From the NCBI GenBank assembly GCA_017543025.1, contig JAFYGX010000058.1, positions 1-21,355 on the forward strand: a stretch of DNA of 21,355 bases, in the 5' to 3' direction. The notes beneath the pieces are model-generated. The model ran no database searches, was not told where the DNA came from, and saw only the letters and a list, made by a program, of their open reading frames with translations. This document shows positions 15,613 through 21,355 of this stretch, piece by piece (within the stretch, counting starts at the first letter, position 1; every line of letters starts with the position of its first letter). Both the position numbers and the translations under genes were made by a program. This DNA comes from Solobacterium sp. GTDB taxonomy: Bacteria > Bacillota_I > Bacilli_A > Erysipelotrichales > Erysipelotrichaceae.

Positions 15613-17436
15613 TGTAATAAACCAGGCAGCCGCAAACGGCGCAAGAGCAATCGTGATTTTCTGCGGAAACCGCGCCGGTTCATTCACCTTCTTCGCGCGC
15701 AGCGGTTTCGGATTATAGATTCCGCATCCGTCATAGATCTCTTTTTCCGTGTTCATGATTTCCGTCCACACCCCTTTTGCCGGAACGGGAATATCATATA
15801 TCTCATAGGAAGCGCCGGTCAGATTCATCACGCAGAGCAGATATTCTTTCCGGCTTTTCCGGTAAAAGGAAAACACCGACTGTTCTGCATTATCTGCGTC
15901 AATCCACTGAAAGCCGCTGAACTCAAAATCATTTTCAGACAGAGCGGGATGATACAGATAGATCCGGTTCAGATCAGTGAAAAACCGCAGAAAACTGCTG
16001 TGTCTCGGATAGCTGAGCAGACCCCAGTCAAGTTCTTTCGTTTCGTCAAACTCCCGGAACGAAGCGATCTCATTTCCCATGAAATTCAGCTTCTTCCCGG
16101 GGTGGGCATACATATACGCATACAGATTCTTCACCTGGGCGAATTTCTGCTCGTAGCTCCCCCACATCCGGTCGATGATTGTTTTCTTTCCGTGAACATT
16201 TTCATCATGGCTCAGGGCAAGCAGAAATCGCTCGCTGTAAAAATACGCCATGGAAAACGTCAGTTTATGATGGTCATAGACCCGATAAAGCGGATCCGTC
16301 TCATAATACCGCAGCGTATCGTTCATCCATCCGAGATCCCACTTGTAATCAAATCCGAGACCTCCGTCAAGCGTAGAAACCGTCACATGCGGAAAATCCG
16401 AAGAATCCTCCGCAATCAGCATCACATTCGGAAACTCCTTCCGCAGATAATAATTGAACCGCTTGACAAAATTCAGCGCTCCCTCATTGATTCCGCGGTC
16501 CCGGTTTCCGCCCCAGTAAATCATATTGGAAACCGCATCCATGCGGATGCCGTCAATATGAAAGGTCCTGCACCAGAACACCCCGCTTGAAATCAGAAAC
16601 GAGCGCACCTCCTCCTTCCAGAGATCAAAATTCAATGTTCCCCACTGGCTTTCGGCATCTTCTGCCTTCTGATATTCATAAAGCGCCTGTCCGTCAAACT
16701 GCCTGAGTCCAAACGCATCCTTGACAAAATGTACCGGCACGATATCCATGATCACGCCGATTCCTTCCCTGTGACATGCATTCACGAAGGAGGCGAATTC
16801 CGTCGGATTGCCATATCTGCTTGTACAGCTGAAATACCCGGAAGCCTGATAGCCCCAGGAGCCGTCAAACGGATATTCATTCAGCGGCATCATTTCAATG
16901 TGCGTAAACCCGTGTTCTTTCACATAGGGTATGAGATGCTCTTCCATCATCGGATAGGTATACGGGTATTTTCCGTTATGTTTCCAGCCGCCTGCGTATA
17001 CTTCATAGATCGATACCGGCTGATCAAGCCCGATCGACCGCTTTCTCATCCAGTCTGAATCACTCCAGCGGATATCATGAATGTTATATACCTTTGACGC
17101 ATTGTCAGGTCTTGTCTCACTGTAAAAAGCATACGGATCGCTTTTGTCACGGGTGAATCCGTTTTTGTCTTCGATCCGATATTTATAGGAATCCCATTCC
17201 TTTACCCCTTTTACAAATACGCTCCAGATTCCGCTGAATCCGGTCCGGCTCATTCTTGCGGCATCTGCGTTCCAGTCATTGAAACTGCCGATCACACTGA
17301 CATTTCTTGCGTGCGGAGCATAGACGGTAAAGCGTACGCCCTGCCCGCCTTCATACGAAAAATGAGCACCGAACAGCTGCCACGCATCGATACAGTGTCC
17401 CTGATGAAAATCATTGATGATCCGCTCCTGGTCCAT
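15601..17436 (-). CDS. glgB: 1,4-alpha-glucan (glycogen) branching enzyme
   Basis: Cuts alpha-1,4 chains and re-attaches them by alpha-1,6 links. It is 611 residues from the chosen start. A CBM48 module lies at about 20-110 (VRFTVYAPHARNVSVIGSFNDW). The GH13 barrel shows DIVPVHF (231-237), GIRMDAVSNM with nucleophile Asp300, LIAEDSSDFP with acid/base Glu343, and LSHDENVHGK with Asp411; LSHDExVHGK is typical of branching enzymes. The frame extends to an ATG at 17577, but ATG 17436 is preferred because the intervening stretch contains the phosphoglucomutase terminator and a -10 box and does not look like family protein. A GGGAG lies ten bases before the chosen ATG. It is flanked by phosphoglucomutase and glgP. 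Confidence 0.95.
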   Translation of the reverse strand: MDQERIINDFHQGHCIDAWQLFGAHFSYEGGQGVRFTVYAPHARNVSVIGSFNDWNADAARMSRTGFSGIWSVFVKGVKEWDSYKYRIEDKNGFTRDKSDPYAFYSETRPDNASKVYNIHDIRWSDSDWMRKRSIGLDQPVSIYEVYAGGWKHNGKYPYTYPMMEEHLIPYVKEHGFTHIEMMPLNEYPFDGSWGYQASGYFSCTSRYGNPTEFASFVNACHREGIGVIMDIVPVHFVKDAFGLRQFDGQALYEYQKAEDAESQWGTLNFDLWKEEVRSFLISSGVFWCRTFHIDGIRMDAVSNMIYWGGNRDRGINEGALNFVKRFNYYLRKEFPNVMLIAEDSSDFPHVTVSTLDGGLGFDYKWDLGWMNDTLRYYETDPLYRVYDHHKLTFSMAYFYSERFLLALSHDENVHGKKTIIDRMWGSYEQKFAQVKNLYAYMYAHPGKKLNFMGNEIASFREFDETKELDWGLLSYPRHSSFLRFFTDLNRIYLYHPALSENDFEFSGFQWIDADNAEQSVFSFYRKSRKEYLLCVMNLTGASYEIYDIPVPAKGVWTEIMNTEKEIYDGCGIYNPKPLRAKKVNEPARFPQKITIALAPFAAAWFITGIR

Positions 17437-17488
17437 TTGACGGGTGCTCCCTTCCGTATTCCTCCATGAAGCGAAGGACGTTTCCTTT

Positions 17489-17517
17489 ATTGTAAAACGA
17501 TTCGTGTCCGCTAGAAA
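17489..17517 (-). promoter_or_regulatory. Putative promoter of glgB
   Basis: On the minus strand, TTTCTA (17517-17512), a 17-base spacer and TACAAT (17494-17489) lie between the upstream terminator and the glgB ATG at 17436. The -35 box is weak. Confidence 0.45.
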
Positions 17518-17551
17518 GAAGGAATCCGGTTTCCGGCACAATTCGACCGGA

Positions 17552-17599
17552 CAAAAAAAAGAAAAGGTATGTTCCATTACTGAAACGGATTACCTTTTC
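17552..17599 (-). terminator. Strong intrinsic terminator after phosphoglucomutase
   Basis: Perfect 9-base arms GAAAAGGTA (17561-17569) and TACCTTTTC (17591-17599) enclose a 21-base loop. Eight T residues follow on the minus strand. It begins about 30 bases after the phosphoglucomutase stop. Confidence 0.85.
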
Positions 17600-17629
17600 C
17601 TTTAAAATATGCAGTTCTTCAGAATCTGA

Positions 17630-19312
17630 TCAGGAGAGAATCGGCTTGCAGGCTTCCGCAAGTTCGTCCTTTTCCTTCTGTGCTGCTTCGAGATCTTTGC
17701 CAAGTGTTGTGAAATAGGTTTTGATCTTCGGCTCTGTTCCGGACGGACGGACAATCACACTTGCGCCGTCTTCCAAGGTATAGAGCAATACATTTGCCTT
17801 TGGCAGACCGGTTTCTTCCGGCTTGCTGTAGTCTGTGACCTTCACAACCTTGCGGCCGGCAAATTCAGCAGGCGCCTGTTCTCTCAGACCGCTCATGATT
17901 CCGGCCATCTTATCCATTCCGGAAAGACCCGGGAATTCGAAGCTGTCAACCTTGTTCAGATAACGTCCGTATTCGCTGTAGATCTCTTCCAGGCGCTGCT
18001 TGATGGAAGAACCGATGGAACGATAGTAAGCTGCCATCTCACAGATCAGCATTGATCCGATGATCGCATCCTTGTCACGGACATACGGTCCGGCCAGATA
18101 GCCGTAGCTCTCTTCAAATCCGAAGATGAAGCGATCCACTTCTCCATCCGCTTCGAGCTGTGCAATCTGATCACCGATCCATTTGAAGCCGGTCAGAACA
18201 TGACGCATTTCAACGCCATAGTGTTCAGCGACTTTGTCGGCAAGCGGAGTGGAAACGATCGACATGACCGCAACCGGGTTCTTCGGCATTGTACCGTTTT
18301 CAATGCGGCCTTTGCAGATGTAATCCAGAAGAAGAACGCCCATTTCATTGCCGCTGACAAGCTCATAGGTTCCGTCCGGACACCGCATTGCGATACCGAC
18401 ACGGTCTGCGTCCGGGTCTGTCGCCAGCATGAGATCCGCACCGACTTCCTTGGCAAGCTCAAGTCCTTTTGCCAGCGCTGCATAGATCTCCGGATTCGGA
18501 TACGGACAGGTTGTGAAATAACCGTTCGGATATTCCTGTTCCGGAACGATCGTGATATCGGTAATGCCCATATCTTTCAGGATATGAGTGACCGGTACGA
18601 GTCCGGTTCCGTTCAGCGGGGAATATACAAGCTTCAGTCCGGCGGACTTGCAGAGACCCGGGCGAACCTGGCGTGCTTCGATTGCTTCATAAAGTGCATT
18701 TCTGCAGTCATTGCCGACAAACCGGATCAGACCCTTCTCAACACCTTCCGCAAAGCTCATGTATTTCGCACCGGTGAGAACATCCGTCTTCTGAATGCTG
18801 TCATAAACAACTGCTGCCGCATCGTCTGTCATCTGGCAGCCATCCGGGCCATATGCCTTGAATCCGTTGTATACTGCCGGATTATGGGAGGCTGTGATCA
18901 TGATGCCTGCATTGCACTTGTAATAACGGGTCGCAAAACTCAGTGCCGGAACCGGCATCAGTTCGTCATAGATACGGACGTTGATTCCGTTTGCGGCCAG
19001 TACGCCGGCTGCGTCACGGGCAAAGTTCCACCCTTTCAGACGGGAGTCATATGAAATTGCGACAGTCTGTGTGCCGCCCTGTGTTTTAACCCAGTCTGCA
19101 ACGCCCTGTGTCGCCTGACGGACAACCCAGATGTTCATGCGGTTCGTGCCGGCGCCAAGCGTACCGCGCAGGCCTGCTGTACCGAATTTCAGCGCTACTG
19201 CAAAGCGTTCCTTGATTGCTTCGTCATCATCCCTGATGGCAAGGAGTTCTGTCTGGAGATCCACATCCTGCAGATCCGCTTCAAGCCAGCGCTTGTATTC
19301 ATCTTTGTACAT
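17630..19312 (-). CDS. pgcA: Phosphoglucomutase (alpha-D-phosphohexomutase family, PgcA type)
   Basis: Interconverts glucose-6-phosphate and glucose-1-phosphate, linking glycolysis to the glycogen genes beside it. It has 560 residues, the length of the PgcA/PgmB-like group. Signatures in order are KFGTAGLRG (42-50), the active-site phosphoserine loop TASHNP with Ser142, the metal-binding loop DPDADR (299-304), the sugar-binding loop GFEESYGYLAG (398-408) and the phosphate-binding loop PSGTEPK (523-529). The start ATG 19312 follows AAAGGG at a somewhat long distance. No promoter was found between the ptsH terminator and this gene, so some read-through from the ptsH promoter is likely. Other hexose-phosphate specificities (mannose) cannot be excluded, but the context favours glucose. 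Confidence 0.93.
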   Translation of the reverse strand: MYKDEYKRWLEADLQDVDLQTELLAIRDDDEAIKERFAVALKFGTAGLRGTLGAGTNRMNIWVVRQATQGVADWVKTQGGTQTVAISYDSRLKGWNFARDAAGVLAANGINVRIYDELMPVPALSFATRYYKCNAGIMITASHNPAVYNGFKAYGPDGCQMTDDAAAVVYDSIQKTDVLTGAKYMSFAEGVEKGLIRFVGNDCRNALYEAIEARQVRPGLCKSAGLKLVYSPLNGTGLVPVTHILKDMGITDITIVPEQEYPNGYFTTCPYPNPEIYAALAKGLELAKEVGADLMLATDPDADRVGIAMRCPDGTYELVSGNEMGVLLLDYICKGRIENGTMPKNPVAVMSIVSTPLADKVAEHYGVEMRHVLTGFKWIGDQIAQLEADGEVDRFIFGFEESYGYLAGPYVRDKDAIIGSMLICEMAAYYRSIGSSIKQRLEEIYSEYGRYLNKVDSFEFPGLSGMDKMAGIMSGLREQAPAEFAGRKVVKVTDYSKPEETGLPKANVLLYTLEDGASVIVRPSGTEPKIKTYFTTLGKDLEAAQKEKDELAEACKPILS

Positions 19313-19340
19313 TTTTCTTTTTCCCTTTCATTTACTCTCT

Positions 19341-19373
19341 AAAAAAACAAGAAGATGCGCCCAGGCATCTTCT
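19341..19373 (-). terminator. Intrinsic terminator after ptsH
   Basis: Perfect 9-base arms AGAAGATGC (19350-19358) and GCATCTTCT (19365-19373) enclose a six-base loop. On the minus strand TG and seven T residues follow. It lies about 16 bases after the ptsH stop and just before the phosphoglucomutase gene. Confidence 0.85.
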
Positions 19374-19388
19374 GTTCGGTAAATCAGA

Positions 19389-19655
19389 TTAAGCAATTAC
19401 TTTCTGAGCACGAAGAACTTCTTCAATTGTCTTAACAGCGACCTCTTCATCATCGCCATCACATGTGATGGTGATTTCAGACTGTGTCGGGATACCCAGA
19501 GACATAACGCCCATGATGGACTTCATGTTGACTGTACGGCCCTTGTAAGCAACCTTGACTTCACTCTTGAATTTGCTTGCGGCGTTAACTGCTACTGTAG
19601 CAGGGCGTGCGTGCAGTCCTACGGGATCTACAACTGTTACGGAAATCTGTTTCAT
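19389..19655 (-). CDS. ptsH: Phosphocarrier protein HPr
   Basis: Small phosphate shuttle of the PTS sugar import system. It has 88 residues, the standard length. His15 in GLHARPA takes phosphate from enzyme I and passes it to sugar permeases. Ser46 in NMKSIMGVMSLG is the site used by HPr kinase in Bacillota, and HPr-Ser-P is the CcpA cofactor. Both sites are intact, so this is a true HPr and not a nitrogen-type paralogue. AAGGAGG precedes the ATG by 12 bases. The gene is not followed by ptsI as is common; a terminator and then phosphoglucomutase follow. The promoter is overlapped by a cre site, so HPr may control its own gene together with glycogen synthesis. Confidence 0.97.
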   Translation of the reverse strand: MKQISVTVVDPVGLHARPATVAVNAASKFKSEVKVAYKGRTVNMKSIMGVMSLGIPTQSEITITCDGDDEEVAVKTIEEVLRAQKVIA

Positions 19656-19672
19656 CTGTATATCTAACCTCC

Positions 19673-19798
19673 TTATGGAATGTATCTAAATTTTACTTCA
19701 TCAGCATCATTCTTGCAAGCGGTTACAAATATTGTAGTAATTACTGCCAGCTTCTTCTGCACCATCACCGATGCGCATAACAGCTTTGCATCCCACAT
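19673..19798 (-). CDS. Possible 41-residue peptide with lipobox-like sequence
   Basis: An open frame fills most of the gap between rlmH and ptsH. It starts at ATG 19798 (second ATG at 19765) and its stop TAA runs into the ptsH ribosome-binding site. From the second ATG it reads MVQKKLAVITTIFVTACKND, which looks like a lipoprotein signal peptide with lipobox VTAC and then only about 13 further residues. There is no convincing ribosome-binding site, and the ptsH promoter and cre lie inside it. It may be a tiny lipoprotein, a gene remnant or chance. Confidence 0.2.
   Translation of the reverse strand: MWDAKLLCASVMVQKKLAVITTIFVTACKNDADEVKFRYIP
19690..19718 (-). promoter_or_regulatory. Sigma-A-type promoter of ptsH
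   Basis: On the minus strand, TTGCAA (19718-19713), a 17-base spacer and TAAAAT (19695-19690) lie about 35 bases before the ptsH ATG. The -35 box is inside the cre site. Confidence 0.7.
19713..19728 (+). promoter_or_regulatory. cre site (CcpA operator) over the ptsH -35 box
   Basis: The plus strand reads TTGCAAGCGGTTACAA, which fits the cre consensus WTGNAARCGNWWWCAW at every position. It fully covers the -35 hexamer of ptsH, so bound CcpA would block RNA polymerase. It shares the AAGCGGT core with the cre at glgC and differs from it in only three of the 14 core positions. Confidence 0.8.
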
Positions 19799-19806
19799 TG
19801 CAGTTC

Positions 19807-20283
19807 TTATTTATGATACGGCTCATGATTCAGAATGCGGAAGGAACGATATACCTGTTCCAGGACGAGCAGACGGCACAGCTGGTGCGGAAAGGTATTG
19901 TCCGACAGCTTCCACCTTACATCTGCACGCCGGATGAGATCTTCGCTTACACCAAGCGAACCGCCGATCACGAAATCGATCACCGGCTTTCCTGCCGTCC
20001 GGCAACGGTCAATATGCTGCGCAAGCTGAACGCTGTCCATTGGTTTTCCGGCAAGGTCAAGCAGGATCATGTGATCTGTATCCTTCACGTATCTGAGCAG
20101 ACGCTCCCCTTCTGTTTTCAGCACCTTCCGGTTTTCCGCATCTGAATTTGTTTCCGGTGCCTTTTCATCTGCAGCTTCAATCACCGTCAGTCTGTCGTAA
20201 GGCCGGATGCGTTTCGCATATTCTTCCATTCCTTCCCGCATCCATTTCTCTCTGACTCTTCCGCAGGCAATAATCTGAATCAT
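19807..20283 (-). CDS. rlmH: 23S rRNA (pseudouridine1915-N3)-methyltransferase RlmH
   Basis: SPOUT-class methyltransferase that modifies pseudouridine 1915 in helix 69 of 23S rRNA, acting on assembled ribosomes with S-adenosylmethionine. It has 158 residues, the standard length. The knot and SAM-binding region reads FVIGGSLG (104-111), followed by the family signature LSDNTFPHQLCRLLVLEQVY and the C-terminal PYHK. ATG 20283 overlaps the stop of the upstream gene as ATGA and has only a weak ribosome-binding site, so translation is likely coupled. The order htrC-like gene then rlmH matches the end of the WalRK operon in Bacillus and relatives. No clear terminator was found after it. Confidence 0.96.
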   Translation of the reverse strand: MIQIIACGRVREKWMREGMEEYAKRIRPYDRLTVIEAADEKAPETNSDAENRKVLKTEGERLLRYVKDTDHMILLDLAGKPMDSVQLAQHIDRCRTAGKPVIDFVIGGSLGVSEDLIRRADVRWKLSDNTFPHQLCRLLVLEQVYRSFRILNHEPYHK

Positions 20284-21355
20284 CTCAGCGTCACCGTCAT
20301 CTGGGCAGTCATATCTCCGCGGATCACATCCAGTTCGATCAGATCGCCGCCTTCATGGCTGTACAGCACTTTCCGAAGTGCATCCGGGGCACTCATCAGC
20401 ACATCATCAGCTGACTGAATGACATCATTCGGCTGAATTCCCGCTTCCTGTGCAGGCGAGCGGTCCAGAACCTCCATCACGACCAGCCCGTAGTTCAGAT
20501 CCAGCGGAAGATTCATTGCACTTTTCTGATAAAGTTCCAGTTCTCTGACATCCTTTGTAATCACGCCAAGATACCCGCGGGTCACTTCCTGACTCCGGCG
20601 GATCTCATCACAGGCCAGCGACAGTTCAGACATTCCGACCGCCGCTGCCATTCCGTTCTTCTCAGACACGTTCCCGCTCAGCATGCCGACCATCTGCCCG
20701 CTGAGATTCACCAGAATGCCTCCGTCCATCACGGGTGAGACCAAAGCATCTGTGGAAACAAACTCAACAATCCACTCCTGCTCTGCTTCCGCAAGGCTGC
20801 GGTATTTCTGCCCTGCCCGCGAAACAATTCCGAAGCTGCAGTCCCCGGACTGCGTATGCAGGTTTCTGCCGCCCATCGCAATGATGTATTCCGCATGTTT
20901 CAATGCTGCGGAGCTGCCTGCTTCAATTGGTTCTGCCGGGAAGTCCGGATGCGTTTTCAGCAGACAGATATCCGTCAGCGCATCGCTTCCCTGCAGCTGT
21001 GCTGCAGTGGTGAGACCGTTATCAAAGCGAACAAACAGTTCCGCTTCTTCTGCTGCCGCTTTCGCGGTCGTCAGAATCCAGGTATCCGTTCCCATTACGG
21101 AATAGATCACCCCGCTGTAGGTCTGTTCGCTCTGTTCGCTTACAACCGATACGGTAACCAGCTTTGACATCACTTTTTCCGCCGTCTGCGTAAGATCTGT
21201 CGTATAGCCCTGAATCGTATTGCTTACATACGCTGTTTCACTCTGATCATGGGCGGAAGCTGCCTGCGGTTTCTGTCTCATCTCACTCAGACTGACCGTC
21301 AGCCAGACCATCCAGATCAGAAGTACGGCTGCCGCTGCTGCCATAAGTTTTTTCA
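20280..21355 (-). CDS. HtrA/HtrC-like membrane-anchored PDZ protein with lost protease triad (5' end at window edge)
   Basis: Position and domains match HtrC (YyxA) of the WalRK operon: one N-terminal membrane helix (about residues 3-20, counting from ATG 21344), a trypsin-like domain (about 55-250) and a PDZ domain (about 255-350, with GYLGV and GLVVMEVLDRSPAQEAGIQPNDVI). The family catalytic His (normally TNNHVV) is Lys95 in ILTTAKAA. The Asp is kept (LTDICLLK, Asp125). The family GNSGGP is VMDGGI, so Ser is Asp207. It should be proteolytically dead but may still bind peptides. The frame continues upstream of 21344 as Lys-Lys-Leu preceded by a codon ending in TG that the window edge cuts, so the true start is probably one base outside (MKKL-). 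Confidence 0.85.
   Translation of the reverse strand, partial: KKLMAAAAAVLLIWMVWLTVSLSEMRQKPQAASAHDQSETAYVSNTIQGYTTDLTQTAEKVMSKLVTVSVVSEQSEQTYSGVIYSVMGTDTWILTTAKAAAEEAELFVRFDNGLTTAAQLQGSDALTDICLLKTHPDFPAEPIEAGSSAALKHAEYIIAMGGRNLHTQSGDCSFGIVSRAGQKYRSLAEAEQEWIVEFVSTDALVSPVMDGGILVNLSGQMVGMLSGNVSEKNGMAAAVGMSELSLACDEIRRSQEVTRGYLGVITKDVRELELYQKSAMNLPLDLNYGLVVMEVLDRSPAQEAGIQPNDVIQSADDVLMSAPDALRKVLYSHEGGDLIELDVIRGDMTAQMTVTLR

Noticed and set aside
17491..17504. cre-like sequence in the glgB promoter region (TGTAAAACGATTCG)
   Set aside because: It needs a one-base insertion to fit and its right half does not match.
17437..17577. Upstream ATG giving a 47-residue extension of glgB
   Set aside because: The stretch overlaps the phosphoglucomutase terminator and a promoter candidate, and its translation is unlike branching enzymes.
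19736..19745. Palindrome AGTAATTACT upstream of the ptsH promoter
   Set aside because: Ten AT-rich bases are likely by chance and no second copy was seen near another promoter.
19757..19785. Possible terminator after rlmH
   Set aside because: Only an imperfect stem can be drawn and no T-tract follows it on the minus strand.

Overview
The window reads as a Bacillota (Firmicutes) chromosome segment of roughly balanced base composition. The evidence is a GlgC/GlgD pair, HPr with both His15 and Ser46, two near-identical CcpA-type cre sites, Gram-positive lipobox lipoproteins, and the htrC-rlmH gene pair that normally ends the WalRK operon. An Erysipelotrichia-like gut or oral lineage would fit, but the sequence alone does not prove it. 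Every gene I can support lies on the minus strand, so transcription runs from high to low coordinates. No tRNA, rRNA, CRISPR array, insertion sequence or prophage was seen, and no stretch over 300 bases lacks a gene.

Layout from the right end (upstream) to the left. (1) 21355-19807: an HtrA/HtrC-like membrane protein that has lost its catalytic His and Ser, overlapping rlmH by ATGA. (2) 19655-19389: ptsH (HPr) with its own promoter; a perfect cre site covers the -35 box. (3) 19312-10936: phosphoglucomutase, glgB, glgP and a type I pullulanase, separated by hairpins and, for glgB and glgP, by their own promoters. (4) 10892-5696: a tight four-gene operon of a tail-anchored DUF885 protein, a lipoprotein alpha/beta-hydrolase without its nucleophile serine, ung and folC. 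(5) 5512-1784: the operon glgC-glgD-glgA, with a second perfect cre site over the -10 box. (6) 1631-1212: a double-ACT-domain protein. (7) 1021-1: a LivJ-like solute-binding lipoprotein cut by the window edge.

Together the seven carbohydrate genes make a full glycogen cycle. Phosphoglucomutase interconverts glucose-6-P and glucose-1-P, GlgC/GlgD make ADP-glucose, and GlgA and GlgB build the branched polymer. GlgP shortens the chains to glucose-1-P and pullulanase removes the branches. The shared cre sites at glgC and ptsH suggest that committed glycogen synthesis and HPr supply answer to the same CcpA/HPr-Ser-P signal. I did not find an undescribed multi-gene system. The most notable points are the two enzyme-fold proteins that lost catalytic residues, the paired cre sites, and a fused terminator/promoter with three competing repeats between pullulanase and the DUF885 operon.
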